DNA from: QIAW01 sp035487295
GTDB lineage: Bacteria; Acidobacteriota; Terriglobia; Terriglobales; Acidobacteriaceae
Assembly: GCA_035487295.1 (NCBI GenBank)
Contig: DATHMH010000043.1
Coordinates: 186,001-250,000 of the forward strand
DNA length: 64,000 nt
Direction of reading: 5' to 3'
Made by a program: the position numbers and the translations under genes. Positions within the stretch are counted from its first letter, which is position 1; each line of letters opens with the position of its first letter. This document shows positions 1-9,657 of this stretch, piece after piece. Below the pieces are notes generated by a model that was given only the letters and a program-made list of their open reading frames with translations, searched no databases and was not told the origin of the DNA.

Positions 1-191
1 TCGCTGGTGGCGCCGCCGGCGCCGGCACTCAAGTCTTGACCAGAGGCTCTCAAGTAAAAGTCCCGGCAGAGACCCAGTTGCAGTTCCAGACCAATCAGGA
101 TCTGCAAATTGCTCCGGCATCGGCCTCATCGCATACGCGGCGCACTTTGCCGGCAAACAATAATTCATCGCAACCCCAATCGACGCAGTAA
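1..191 (+). CDS. C-terminal end of a glycine-zipper secreted protein (partial)
   Basis: The open frame begins before the window (first full codon at base 3) and ends with TAA at 189-191, giving 62 residues. It opens with a Gly/Ala run (AGGAAGAG), then TQVLTRGSQVKVPAETQLQF and a polar Ser/Gln/Asn-rich tail. The Gly/Ala run followed by a 'KG/RG..V.VPAET.L.F' stretch resembles, from memory, the end of glycine-zipper envelope proteins common in Acidobacteria. The N-terminus and any signal peptide lie outside the window. A strong hairpin terminator follows at 280-309. Confidence 0.6.
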   Translation, partial: AGGAAGAGTQVLTRGSQVKVPAETQLQFQTNQDLQIAPASASSHTRRTLPANNNSSQPQSTQ

Positions 192-279
192 TGAATTTGG
201 TTTGTGGATAGCGGCAATAGGAAGGTTGTAAATTTGGCTTTGATTGCGGAATAGTCCTGGCAAAAAATACAGATTTTGT

Positions 280-309
280 AGCACAGCCGTCCCCGGCTGT
301 GCTTTTTTT
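280..309 (+). terminator. Rho-independent terminator
   Basis: A perfect 10-bp stem (280-289 with 294-303, AGCACAGCCG/CGGCTGTGCT) with a 4-nt TCCC loop runs straight into seven T's. It closes the transcript of the partial gene at the left edge. Bases 310-515 hold no gene that I can see. Confidence 0.9.
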
Positions 310-515
310 GTCCCCAACCCCTGGCTGAACTCATCAGCCGATAGGGTTTTTGCTGCGTTGAAATTATTAGAGCCGTGTTAACAAAAGATAAAATCTCTGT
401 GAAAGGAACTGCGGTGGTAGTGTGTTGAACGCCGATTGGATTGTAGAATGTCTTACCCATGAAAATGAATATTTGGGTCGATGGGCAGAGCGGTCCCCTC
501 AGGTGAAATGTAAAA

Positions 516-2516
516 ATGCGAATCGCAGTTGCGAAAGCCTTTATCACAATCCTGCCGTTGATCTGGGCAATTTCTGCCGGCGCCCAGAGTACCCCAGCTT
601 CAGCGCCGGGCGAACCGGCCCCTCGACGTAACCTGATACTTTTTATTGCCGACGGATTGCGGCACGACGCCGTGAATGCCGACGTTGCACCCACCATGTT
701 CGCTTTGCGCCGTCGCGGAGTTGACTTCGTCAACAGCCATGCTCTGTATCCCACATTTACTACTCCCAATGCTTCCGCTCTTGCCACCGGGCATGGACTC
801 GGAGACACCGGCGATTTTGGCAACACTTTATACACGGGACACTCCATCTCGCGGGATACGTCCGCCGGAACTCTTACGCCATTCATCGAGAACGACTTTT
901 TTCTTGCCAAACTAAATGACTACTATGATGGCAACTATCTGGGGGAGCCGACCCTGGCGGATTTGGCGCGCGCCAACGGCTACGCAGTCGCGGTTGTCGG
1001 CAAGCTGGGGCCTGCTGCAATTCAGGATATCTCTGAGATCGCGGCCGTCAACGGCGAATTTCAGCCTGCGCTGGCAACCATCATTGACGATGCCACTGGC
1101 CCGCAAGGTATCCCATTGGCAGCAGATGTAAAAGCTGAGATGAAGGCCTCTGGACTGAGCGCCACTGCGCCTGATCGCAGCAACGGCCAGCAGGAACCGG
1201 GCTCGCGCGGCAACAACGGACGCCCCGGAACCCTGGTTGCGAATTTCAATCAGCAGCAGTATTTGGCGAACACCGTCACCCAGGCTGTCTTGCCCGCTTT
1301 CCGAAAGCAGTTCAAGCCGTTCTTCCTTGTGTTCTGGTCGCGCGATCCCGATGGCACGCAACACAATCAGGGAGACAGCCTCGATCAACTGTATCCCGGC
1401 ATCAACGGCCCCACGTCGCGCACCGCAATTCGCAACGCCGACAACGACCTCTGGCAGATTGTTGATTACCTGAGAGCGAATGACCTCGACGGCAACACAG
1501 ACATCATCATGGTTGCCGATCATGGCTTTTCGACCATCAGCAAGCGGGAGATATCCCGCATTGGCGCTGCTACCAAAAGCTACGCCGCCAGCAAGACTTA
1601 TGTAGACGTCAAAGGAGGATATTTACCATCCGGGTTTCTGTCGATTGACCTGGCGCACGCCTTAAAGAAGCCGCTTTATGATCCGGATGCGCCTTCCTTC
1701 ACCACTGAAACCGGCAACTTCTATCAGCGCATTGACACCGAGGACCCCAAGTTTGCGCAGCACCCCTCTTTTGGGAATGGCGTAATCGGAGGAAGCGGCA
1801 GGGCACCGGGTGAAACCGAGCCCACCGACGGGGAAATTATCGTCGCTGCCAATGGCGGCTCCGACATTATTTATCTGCCACAGGAAAGCAATGACAAGAT
1901 CGAAACCAATAAACAATTGGCGCAAAGCATCTGCTCATTTCTGCTGCAACAGGATTACGTGGATGGCATCTTCGTGCGCGACGACCTGGGCGATCTTCCC
2001 GGCGCGCTGCCGCTCAGCGCCATCGGTCTGATGGGCGCAACCAAATTGCCCAAGCCGGCGATCGTGGTGAGTTTCAAAAACTTTTTCCTGGGCCAGAATG
2101 CTTTGCTCACCCGGGTAGAAATTTCCGACTCTTCGCTTCAGGAAGGACAAGGCATGCATGGCAGCCTGAGCCGTGCCGATACCTTCAACAACATGGCGGC
2201 CTTCGGGCCCGACTTCAAGCAGGAGTACGCAGACCGAGCGCCCGCCAGCAACGCTGATATTGCCGTAACCATCGCCGCCATCATGAAATGGAAATTTCCC
2301 GATGGCAATGGCAAGCTGCGGGGACGCGTGTTGAGTGAAGCCCTCAAAGACGGCCCGGAGACTGTAGCATTCGACCCGCCGGCCGCAAAAATTTCGCAGC
2401 CCGGCGGCAACGGCCTGGGAACCGTCTTGCATTACCAGGTGCTCGGCGAACATGTCTACTATGACGACGCCTGCCTGGTGAATACCGCCGACAACAAACA
2501 GGCCGAGTGCAAATAA
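516..2516 (+). CDS. Secreted alkaline-phosphatase-superfamily phosphodiesterase
   Basis: The 666-residue protein starts with a signal peptide (residues 1-23, ending AISAGAQS). ATG at 516 is preceded by AGGTG ten bases upstream. The fold is type I phosphodiesterase/nucleotide pyrophosphatase (alkaline phosphatase superfamily): a first metal Asp at LFIADG (about D46), a nucleophile region PTFTTPNASALATG (about 78-91), a metal site in WSRDPDGTQHNQGDS, and the DH pair in MVADHGFS. All expected metal-binding segments are visible, so it is probably an active periplasmic or extracellular phosphatase/phosphodiesterase. Substrate cannot be told from sequence. The 3' neighbour, 78 bases on, is a Sel1-repeat protein and may be co-transcribed. 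Confidence 0.85.
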   Translation: MRIAVAKAFITILPLIWAISAGAQSTPASAPGEPAPRRNLILFIADGLRHDAVNADVAPTMFALRRRGVDFVNSHALYPTFTTPNASALATGHGLGDTGDFGNTLYTGHSISRDTSAGTLTPFIENDFFLAKLNDYYDGNYLGEPTLADLARANGYAVAVVGKLGPAAIQDISEIAAVNGEFQPALATIIDDATGPQGIPLAADVKAEMKASGLSATAPDRSNGQQEPGSRGNNGRPGTLVANFNQQQYLANTVTQAVLPAFRKQFKPFFLVFWSRDPDGTQHNQGDSLDQLYPGINGPTSRTAIRNADNDLWQIVDYLRANDLDGNTDIIMVADHGFSTISKREISRIGAATKSYAASKTYVDVKGGYLPSGFLSIDLAHALKKPLYDPDAPSFTTETGNFYQRIDTEDPKFAQHPSFGNGVIGGSGRAPGETEPTDGEIIVAANGGSDIIYLPQESNDKIETNKQLAQSICSFLLQQDYVDGIFVRDDLGDLPGALPLSAIGLMGATKLPKPAIVVSFKNFFLGQNALLTRVEISDSSLQEGQGMHGSLSRADTFNNMAAFGPDFKQEYADRAPASNADIAVTIAAIMKWKFPDGNGKLRGRVLSEALKDGPETVAFDPPAAKISQPGGNGLGTVLHYQVLGEHVYYDDACLVNTADNKQAECK

Positions 2517-2594
2517 TGTGTTTAAGTGTGCTTCTGCACCTGATGCAGGACAAAGCTCAGCGATTTCAGCCGTTGCATTAGAACCTAAAAATAT

Positions 2595-3530
2595 ATGTCA
2601 TCATCTTTCAAACTTCTCGCTTTTGCGCTGAGCCTGTCCGTTGCTACGCTCGCCATTAGCCAGGAAAAACCCAACGAACAGTTCGACTGTCCATTCAGCC
2701 CCGATCAATTCACAAAAATCCAAAATGATGCTCAACTGAATAATCCGCAGGCGCAAACCATTCTGGCCTCATGCTACGAGTTGGGACGCAACGTAGCGCC
2801 TGACGGCAAACAAGCAATCCGCTGGTACACTCGCGCGGCGGAGTTAGGATACGCGCCGGCCGAGTACGAATTGGGCCGCACCTACCTCTATGGGCGCGGC
2901 ATCCCGGCCGACTACCAACAGGCACTGTTGTGGGAGAAGAAAGCCGCCGAGCAAGGTATCCGCGAAGCGCAGCGCGATCTGGCCTACATGTATGAAAGGG
3001 GCTTTGGCGTGGAACAAAACCCCGCAGAAGCTGCCCGCTGGAACCGCAAAGCGGCAGAACAAGGCGAGCCGGCGGCGCAGCTCCATTTGGCAGAGGCGCT
3101 CGACAGCAGCAGCGAGAATCGGACTGAATCCCTGAGCTGGTATCTGAAAGCTGCGCGGCAGAACCGCACCGGCGCCCAGCTGCGGCTGGCGCAGATGTAT
3201 GCGCGTGGTGAGGGTGCTCCGCAAAATTTTCCGGAGGCCGTGCAGTGGTACAAAAAAGCTGCTGAAGGTGGCGAGGCCCAGGCAATGTATGAGTTGGGCA
3301 AACTTTACCAGGCAGGCGATCACGTGCCCCGCAACACCGAAGCGGCTTTTATCTGGTTCCAGCTTGGCGCCCGCTTCGGGTCGGCGGAGAGCCGCACAGA
3401 AGCATCGAAGTTGGAATCTGCGTTAACCAAGAAGCAGAAAAGTGACGCAGAGTCGCACATCAGCAATTGGATCAGCCATCACTCAGGCGCGCAAAAAGAA
3501 GAAGACGAAGAAGAAAAAAAGGGGCGCTAA
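2595..3530 (+). CDS. Secreted Sel1-like repeat (SLR/TPR) protein
   Basis: The protein has 311 residues with a signal peptide at 1-22 (LLAFALSLSVATLAIS). Residues about 45-270 hold roughly six Sel1-like repeats, each with the pattern A..LG..Y..G..v..d...A..W..KAAEQG (for example YELGRTYLYGRGIPADYQQA). Such repeats form alpha-solenoids for protein binding in the periplasm. The C-terminus is unusually charged (Lys/Glu-rich, ending EEKKGR), and the stop codon lies inside the following terminator hairpin. Partner unknown. Confidence 0.85.
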   Translation: MSSSFKLLAFALSLSVATLAISQEKPNEQFDCPFSPDQFTKIQNDAQLNNPQAQTILASCYELGRNVAPDGKQAIRWYTRAAELGYAPAEYELGRTYLYGRGIPADYQQALLWEKKAAEQGIREAQRDLAYMYERGFGVEQNPAEAARWNRKAAEQGEPAAQLHLAEALDSSSENRTESLSWYLKAARQNRTGAQLRLAQMYARGEGAPQNFPEAVQWYKKAAEGGEAQAMYELGKLYQAGDHVPRNTEAAFIWFQLGARFGSAESRTEASKLESALTKKQKSDAESHISNWISHHSGAQKEEDEEEKKGR

Positions 3531-3541
3531 GGCCCCTTTTC
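3516..3541. terminator. Bidirectional Rho-independent terminator
   Basis: A GGGGC/GCCCC stem flanked by A's on the left and T's on the right (3517-3525 pairs with 3532-3540) sits between two convergent genes. It has a T-run when read in either direction, so it can end both the Sel1 gene (its TAA is in the loop) and the minus-strand gene that ends at 3560. Confidence 0.85.
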
Positions 3542-3559
3542 TTTGGCTTGGAGTTCAAC

Positions 3560-4258
3560 TCAGAACCAGCCGCCTATCACGTTCGGGTTCAAACCTGCTT
3601 CACTGCACGCGCGTGCGGCCGCAGCGCGATGGGTTGCCGCGTCATCATTGTATGGCACGACAACGTAGCGGACTTCGCCGGCCTCAACATTCACCACGTT
3701 GTGATAAGCCAGATAATCTGTGCCGGCTTTGTTGCCGCCAATCGAAGAGCTTACCCCGGGAGCCAGATAAATCACGTAAAGCGTATTGGCCCCGGGCTTG
3801 GGTATGGCGTTGGTTTGCAGCAGGTCCACCAACTTGTGCTGGATGGCGAGATCGTTGACCGTCGTGGCGCTGAGATCGCTGAAATCGTTCAAGCCTGGAG
3901 CGGCGCGTAAAGTTTTGATCGCGTGGCTTTGTAGTTCGCCAGATGCGGAAGCGTTGCCGGCCAGCACGTCGGCGAGCGCGGTCTGGCGGGTGCGCGCGTC
4001 ACTCTCTGCCCATCCTTTGCCCCAGAAGATGGGTACCTGCTGAACGGCTTTCATCGCCGCCCCGCCATGGTTCTTTTTAGGGAGACTGCTGGCCGCGCCC
4101 GGTTCTTGTTTGGGGACAATCTGGACCTGGTCGCCATCATCGCCAAAAATGAAACCCGGTTGAGCAGGCCGGTCCAGCGTCTGGCCCGACTGTTGAGCCA
4201 TCAGCAATTGAGCTGTGCAGCTTGCCAGCAGAAGAAGATAAATTGCAAATTTCCTCAT
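3560..4258 (-). CDS. Secreted exordium-like protein (tentative)
   Basis: I chose the ATG at 4258 because GGGAG lies 7 bases upstream and a signal peptide follows directly (MRKFAIYLLLLASCTAQLLMAQ); an in-frame ATG at 4282 has a poorer site. The mature part contains GGAAMKAVQQVPIFWGKGW, YVIYLAPGV and DYLAYHN followed by VRYVVVPY. This order resembles, from memory, bacterial proteins related to the plant phosphate-induced/EXORDIUM family, where a later SHE..E motif is usual; here that place reads ARACSEA, so the motif is not conserved. Function unknown. It lies just downstream of the giant phosphoesterase gene, 25 bases away, and is probably in the same transcript. Confidence 0.6.
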   Translation of the reverse strand: MRKFAIYLLLLASCTAQLLMAQQSGQTLDRPAQPGFIFGDDGDQVQIVPKQEPGAASSLPKKNHGGAAMKAVQQVPIFWGKGWAESDARTRQTALADVLAGNASASGELQSHAIKTLRAAPGLNDFSDLSATTVNDLAIQHKLVDLLQTNAIPKPGANTLYVIYLAPGVSSSIGGNKAGTDYLAYHNVVNVEAGEVRYVVVPYNDDAATHRAAAARACSEAGLNPNVIGGWF

Positions 4259-4283
4259 CGGTTTTCTCCCTGTCATCTCCACG

Positions 4284-7200
4284 TTATTGTGTCACCTTGA
4301 GCGAAACATCATCTACTACAAACGAAGTTTGCAGCATACTGTCTTCCGTGCCATTCATATAGATCTGAATCGTTTGGCCTTTGAAAGAGCTGAGATCGAA
4401 GGTCCGCTGCTGGTACCCGCTCGCTGCATTCAAATTGGAGTAGGTAGCCAGTGTCGACAACACCGTTCCCGAAGAATTGCGCACCTGGACATTCAATGTA
4501 TCGAAGGCAGTGGTAGTGCTGGTTTCAGCCGTATCGATATGCAGCCAGAAGGTCAGGGTTGCCGCCGTTGCATTAGCGGGAATTGTGACTGTCTGCACAA
4601 TTGTATCGGTATGCGTGGTCCCGTAACCGTCGAGCCATGCGTCCCAACTGCCCGTGTGGGGCGGTTCACTGCTGGAGTTGTTGACGACTCCGGCAGTAAC
4701 GGTCCAAGGCGCCGGATTCGATGAGCCGTTCTCGAAGCCGCCATTGCCAATCAATTCGGTCGTGGTGCCACCGGAGTTGGAAACGGTAACGGTTACCGTA
4801 GACGAAGTTCCAACATTCCCGGCCGCGTCGAACGCCTTGGAAACGATGGTGTGCGATCCGTTAGCGACCGACGTTGTGTTCCAGTTGAAGGAAAGCGAGG
4901 TGGCGTTTGTGTTCGAGGCAGCCACCGCGCCGTCGATCAGGATCTGTATTTGTGTCACGCCCACATTGTCGGATGCGGTAGCGGTAGTAGCGACCGTTCC
5001 CGATACGGTAGCGCCGTTGGCCGGAGCGGTAATGGATGTGGTTGGAGGTGTAGTATCGCCGCCCGGAGTTGTCACGTTTAATGCGAAATCATCCACCACA
5101 AATGAGGTCTGCAAGGTGAAGTCCTCCTGGCCCTGCAGGAAAATCTGGATGGTCTGGCCTTTGAACGAACTCAAGTCAAACGTCTTCTGTTGATAGCCGC
5201 TGGCGTGATTCAGGTTGGAATAAGTTGCCAGCGTCGAGAGCACTGTGCCCGAGGTATTGCGCACCTGTACGGTCAATTTGTCATAAGCCGTGCTGGTGGT
5301 GGTTTCGGCTGTGTCAACGTGCAGCCAGAAGCTTAATGAAGCCGCCGTAGCATTGGATGCGATGCTGACTTGTTGCATCAGCGTATCGGTCGTAGTTGAG
5401 CCATGACCATCGAGCCAGGCGTCCCATGTGCCGGAATGCGGTGGCTCGGTGCTGCCGCTGTTGATCACCCGGTTCGGCGAAGCGGTCGTAGTCACAGTCC
5501 AGGGCGCGGGGTTGGAGGACCCATTTTCAAACCCGGGGTTGCCGAGAACTTGCGTTGTCCCGCCTCCGCTTGAAGCCGTAACGGTCAGAGACACAGTCGT
5601 GGTGTGGGTTACGCCTCCGCCGCTCGCGGTCACAGTTACGCTTACCGTGCCAGTCGTGGCTGTGCCGCTGGCAGTGAATGTAAGCGTCGAACTCCCACTC
5701 CCAGGAGCAGCAATCGAAGTCGGATTGAAGCTGGTGGTCACGCCTGAAGGCAGACCCGATGCGGAAAGTGAGATCGCAGAATTGAAGCCGCCGCTGATCG
5801 TCGTCGAAACCGTGCTCGTACCCGAGCTGCCTTGTACAACCGAGACGCTCGTCGGCGATGCGCTTACTGCAAAGTCCGGCGTCGCCGCGGAGGTCACGGT
5901 CAGCGAGATGGTTGTAGTATGAGTCACCCCGCCCCCGGTAGCGGTTACCGTGACACTGACAGTGCCAGTAGTGGCTGTGCTGCTGGCAGTGAATGTGAGT
6001 GTTGAACTTCCGCTGCCAGGAGCCGCAATTGAAGTGGGATTGAAGCTGGCGGCCACGCCCGCAGGCAAACCGGAGGCCGACAACGACAGGGCAGAGTTGA
6101 AGCCGCCGCTGACCGTCGTCGAAATCGTGCTTGTACCCGAGCTGCCTTGCACAACCGAGACGCTGGTGGGCGAGGCGCTTACCGTAAAGTCCGGCGTCGC
6201 CGCAGCAGTGATGGTAAGAGCCACGACGGTTGTGTGTGTCACACTTCCACCGCTTGCCGTAATGGTTACGTTCACTGTGCCGGTTGTCGCCGTGCTGCTG
6301 GCGGTAAATGTAACTGTCGAGCTCCCACTGCCAGGGGCAGCAATGGAAGCCGGGCTAAAGCTGGCAGTCACGCCCGCAGGCAAGCCGGAAGCCGACAGTG
6401 ACACGGCAGAATTGAAGCCGCCACTGACCGTCGTCGAGATTGTGCTGCTTCCCGATGTGCCTTGCGTAACGCTCAGTGAAGCCGGCGAGGCCGTGACCGT
6501 GAAGTCAGGCGTTGCCTGCTTCCACACGTCCGAGATTGGCGTGGCAGTGGCGGCGCTGCCCACGTGCGTCAGACCGTACAAATCCTCAAGCGTGCGCAGC
6601 ACGTTGAAGTGATTGATGGTCTCAGAGAACTGCCCTTGCTTCACCATTGGACCAACGAAGATGGTCGCAATCTGGTTGTTGCTGGAGTTGTCGTCTTCAT
6701 CCCAGGTCACGATCAGCAGGCTGTTGTGGGTGTTGGCAAACTGAACATAACTATCAATGTGCTGTTGCAGCCAGGTATCGCCCTGCGCGATGGTTCCGTC
6801 ATGCATATCGTCATTGAGGTTCGGGATGACGAAAGAGAGCGTCGGCAGCGTCGAGAAATCCGTGGGGAAGCTGGTGAACGGCTGATTGGCTGTGGTGGCA
6901 ACGTTGGTGAAATTGATCCAGGGAGAGTGCTTGCGCGCATAGGCCCCGGAAGTACAGACCGTTGAACCAGCAGAGGGCAGGTCTTCCGAGAAGCCGGTGA
7001 AAGATTGTCCCGCCGTCGTCAGCTCGCTGCCCAGGCTCTCGGTCGAAAACGTATGCGGGCAGGAATCATCGGTAACGCCCTGATTCGACCCCGAAAATAA
7101 ATCCAGGTAATTGGGCTGGCTGGGATGCTCAACGGCAAACGATTGCGTAAACAGAGCACCCTGCTGCGCGAGACTGTTGATATAAGGGGCGGAAGAAGAG

Positions 7201-8480
7201 CCGATGATGTTGGAGAACGAGTGGTTCTCCTCCATAACAACCACTACGTGATCGGGCGGAACTATTCCCAACACGTTCGTTTGTGGGATTGTGAGGACGA
7301 CGGTGGTGGTATGAGTAACCCCGCCACCGCTGGCAGTCACGGTTACATTCGACGTCCCAATGGTTGCCGTGTTGCTGGCGGTAAATGTGAGTGTTGAGTT
7401 GCCACTGCCCGGCGCGGCAATGGAAGCCGGAGCGAAGCTGGCAGTAACGCCCGTAGGCAAGCCCGAAGCCGAAAGTGACACAGCGGAATTAAATCCGCCG
7501 CTGACCGTTGCTGAAATGGTCGTGTTGCCCGAACTGCCCTGAGTAACCGACAGGCTGGCTGGCGATGCAGTCACCGTGAAGTTGGGCGACGCGGCAGCAC
7601 TGATGGTGAGAGCCACAGTCGTGGTATGGGTAACACCACCTCCGCTTGCGGTTATGGTTACGGTGGCCGTGCCCGTTGTTGCCGTGCTGTTGGCGGAAAA
7701 CGTCAGCGTAGAATTTCCATTGCCCGGGGCCGCGATAGAAGCTGGACTGAAGCTGGCAGTCACTCCAGAGGGCAGGCCCGAGGTGGATAATAAAATTGCC
7801 GAATTGAACCCGCCGCTGCTCGCGGTTGAGATGGTGGTGCTGCCTGAGCTGCCCTGAGTCACAGACAAGTTTGTAGGAGAGGCGCTCACAGTGTAATCCG
7901 GCGTTCCCGTGCCCGGATTAAAAATAATATCCAGCACCGGGTGTAATTCAATCTGATTGGGTGCCGCGCCGGTTTGCCCGTGGGGAAAATCGAACATTCC
8001 TACACCGTGGATTCGCACAGGAATGTTTGCGGTTTGAAAGCTTGTGGTCGCGGTAAATTTGGCGTCAAATTCGGAGCGGGCGTTTTGGATGCCGGCAAAA
8101 AATGGGCTGCCGGAGCCCACGCACGAAGGCGACGGGATCTCCGTAATCATGGTATTGCCGGAAGCATCCTGCACGACAAGGTGGTAATCGGAGTCGCTTT
8201 CCAGTTTGTATAAGGTCAGAGTGCCATCAATGACCCACTCTGTAGTCTCGGCCGGAGCGACACGATTGTTCGCTGGAATCGGATTGGGCGTGGCGAATGC
8301 CCGCAGATTGGCTATCGTGGTGCTGGTTGGCGAATTCAGGTTCACCGAGCCTGCATCGGGGTCTGTGCCGGTCTTTACCGACCAGCGTTCAACCCCGCAC
8401 TGGGCCAGGACTTGAGAAGGAACCAGGGCAAGCATCAGAAGTGCTACAAACGTGAAAAGCGCGAATCTGCGTGGAAACAT
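4284..8480 (-). CDS. Giant secreted phosphoesterase with Ig-like and carbohydrate-binding-like modules
   Basis: I chose ATG at 8480 (GGAGG 6 bases upstream, then signal peptide FALFTFVALLMLALVPSQVLAQ); a longer frame opens at 8552. Modules in the 1398-residue protein: N-terminal domain (about 28-190); two ~95-residue Ig-like repeats (about 193-380); a phosphoesterase/acid-phosphatase domain of the phospholipase C-like family (about 385-650) with VVVVMEENHSFSNI, HPSQPNYLDLFSG, LNDDMHDG and VTWDEDD; three more Ig-like repeats (about 656-965); then two carbohydrate-binding-like beta-sandwich modules (each beginning N.GFENGSSNPAPWTV) separated by a Big-type domain starting DTTPPTTSITAP. The five Ig repeats are very similar at DNA level (about 7885, 7575, 6495, 6180 and 5865 downward). 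Probably an extracellular lipid or phosphate ester hydrolase held on a surface polymer. Confidence 0.85.
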   Translation of the reverse strand: MFPRRFALFTFVALLMLALVPSQVLAQCGVERWSVKTGTDPDAGSVNLNSPTSTTIANLRAFATPNPIPANNRVAPAETTEWVIDGTLTLYKLESDSDYHLVVQDASGNTMITEIPSPSCVGSGSPFFAGIQNARSEFDAKFTATTSFQTANIPVRIHGVGMFDFPHGQTGAAPNQIELHPVLDIIFNPGTGTPDYTVSASPTNLSVTQGSSGSTTISTASSGGFNSAILLSTSGLPSGVTASFSPASIAAPGNGNSTLTFSANSTATTGTATVTITASGGGVTHTTTVALTISAAASPNFTVTASPASLSVTQGSSGNTTISATVSGGFNSAVSLSASGLPTGVTASFAPASIAAPGSGNSTLTFTASNTATIGTSNVTVTASGGGVTHTTTVVLTIPQTNVLGIVPPDHVVVVMEENHSFSNIIGSSSAPYINSLAQQGALFTQSFAVEHPSQPNYLDLFSGSNQGVTDDSCPHTFSTESLGSELTTAGQSFTGFSEDLPSAGSTVCTSGAYARKHSPWINFTNVATTANQPFTSFPTDFSTLPTLSFVIPNLNDDMHDGTIAQGDTWLQQHIDSYVQFANTHNSLLIVTWDEDDNSSNNQIATIFVGPMVKQGQFSETINHFNVLRTLEDLYGLTHVGSAATATPISDVWKQATPDFTVTASPASLSVTQGTSGSSTISTTVSGGFNSAVSLSASGLPAGVTASFSPASIAAPGSGSSTVTFTASSTATTGTVNVTITASGGSVTHTTVVALTITAAATPDFTVSASPTSVSVVQGSSGTSTISTTVSGGFNSALSLSASGLPAGVAASFNPTSIAAPGSGSSTLTFTASSTATTGTVSVTVTATGGGVTHTTTISLTVTSAATPDFAVSASPTSVSVVQGSSGTSTVSTTISGGFNSAISLSASGLPSGVTTSFNPTSIAAPGSGSSTLTFTASGTATTGTVSVTVTASGGGVTHTTTVSLTVTASSGGGTTQVLGNPGFENGSSNPAPWTVTTTASPNRVINSGSTEPPHSGTWDAWLDGHGSTTTDTLMQQVSIASNATAASLSFWLHVDTAETTTSTAYDKLTVQVRNTSGTVLSTLATYSNLNHASGYQQKTFDLSSFKGQTIQIFLQGQEDFTLQTSFVVDDFALNVTTPGGDTTPPTTSITAPANGATVSGTVATTATASDNVGVTQIQILIDGAVAASNTNATSLSFNWNTTSVANGSHTIVSKAFDAAGNVGTSSTVTVTVSNSGGTTTELIGNGGFENGSSNPAPWTVTAGVVNNSSSEPPHTGSWDAWLDGYGTTHTDTIVQTVTIPANATAATLTFWLHIDTAETSTTTAFDTLNVQVRNSSGTVLSTLATYSNLNAASGYQQRTFDLSSFKGQTIQIYMNGTEDSMLQTSFVVDDVSLKVTQ

Positions 8481-8763
8481 CAAACCCTCCGGAGAAACTA
8501 GCTGAGATTTGATTCGAATGCGACAATGCCAACCAGGACTTCTATGCAGCAACTAAGTCGTGAAGTACGATCTACTATCAAGACTCGTAGACAATAGCAG
8601 TGGAATGTTAACGGAAAATGAATTTAAATATTAATCTTTGGTGAATTTGCAATCACCGATGGGTCACCGGCTTTAGTAACCAAATTTGGCCGCTTCGTTT
8701 GCAAATCTGCCACTATTCCCATTTCGGGATAGAGGCGGGGTTTGCCGCAAATATTGGGCAGCT

Positions 8764-9657
8764 ATGATAAAGCATCGTGGTATTCACGCCGTCGTTCTTG
8801 CGCTCATGCTTTTCCGGGTGTTCGCGCCGGCCTCCGCCGCCCAACCGCAAAACCCGGCAGCAGGCGGCCAAGCGGAAAACCCATCGTCTTCACAGGCGCA
8901 GGAGGAACAGCGGCATCCGCCTCAGGCCAAAAGCAAGCAGGAATACAGCGACTATACCGCCACCTACGCTCTAAAGGGCGGGGCCATTGTGGAAAAAGCG
9001 GCGGACGAGTTCGCGCTTAAGTATCCCGCCAGCGAGTTGCGGCCCTATCTTTATTCCAAAGCCATGCACGAATATCAGAATGAGGGTGATCGCGGCAAGA
9101 TGCTGGCCATGGGAGAAAAAGTGTTGGACCTTGACCCCGAGGACCCCGTTGCCCTGGTGCTCACCGCCACGGTGCTTGCAGATACCCTCGCCGACGTTGA
9201 CCTGGACCGCGACCAGAAAATCGCCGAGATCAAAAATAACGCCACCCGCGCTCTCGAGACCATGGACGCCACTTTTATCGCGCCGCCTGGGACTACCCAC
9301 GCGCAAACAGTGGCCTATAAGACAAAGTTGCGCGGCCTGGCGCACGCCGCCCTGGGCATCATGGAACTGAAGACCGAAGATTATTTTGCCGCTGAAGAAG
9401 AGCTGCAAGCCGCGGCTGACTTGAACAAGACAGCGCCCGATCCTTATGTCTGGTACAACCTTGCGCTGGCTCAGGACAACCTGCAGAGATATTACAAGGC
9501 CCTGTCTTCGATTAACCAGGCCTTGCAGCATATTGCGGGGCATCCTGAGCTGGAGCAGTTGGCCCAGGCCGAACGGGAAAAGCTCCTCAAGCTCACGGCA
9601 CCGCCGACGCCTGCGAAGCCGGCGAACAAGAAGCCGACTGACAAGCAGAAGCCCTAG
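8764..9657 (+). CDS. Secreted TPR-repeat protein
   Basis: I place the start at ATG 8764 because the signal peptide (IHAVVLALMLFRVFAPASAA) begins there, although no good ribosome site is visible; the frame is open back to 8686. The 297-residue protein has a low-complexity Gln/Pro/Ala region after the signal, then helical repeats. The clearest TPR is YVWYNLALAQDNLQRYYKALSS near the C-terminus. The tail is Lys/Pro-rich (PAKPANKKPTDKQKP). Likely a periplasmic scaffold; partner unknown. It reads divergently from the phosphoesterase. The 280-base spacer between them is AT-rich, but I see no clear promoter. Confidence 0.75.
   Translation: MIKHRGIHAVVLALMLFRVFAPASAAQPQNPAAGGQAENPSSSQAQEEQRHPPQAKSKQEYSDYTATYALKGGAIVEKAADEFALKYPASELRPYLYSKAMHEYQNEGDRGKMLAMGEKVLDLDPEDPVALVLTATVLADTLADVDLDRDQKIAEIKNNATRALETMDATFIAPPGTTHAQTVAYKTKLRGLAHAALGIMELKTEDYFAAEEELQAAADLNKTAPDPYVWYNLALAQDNLQRYYKALSSINQALQHIAGHPELEQLAQAEREKLLKLTAPPTPAKPANKKPTDKQKP

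Noticed and set aside
95..910. Long minus-strand open frame across the left edge and the phosphodiesterase gene
   Set aside because: It is antisense to a well-supported gene and a terminator, and has no recognisable domain.
4287..7857. Numerous plus-strand open frames with Val/Thr/Pro-rich repeats
   Set aside because: They mirror the Ig repeats of the minus-strand giant gene; the regular pattern is the complement of its Ser/Thr/Gly repeats.
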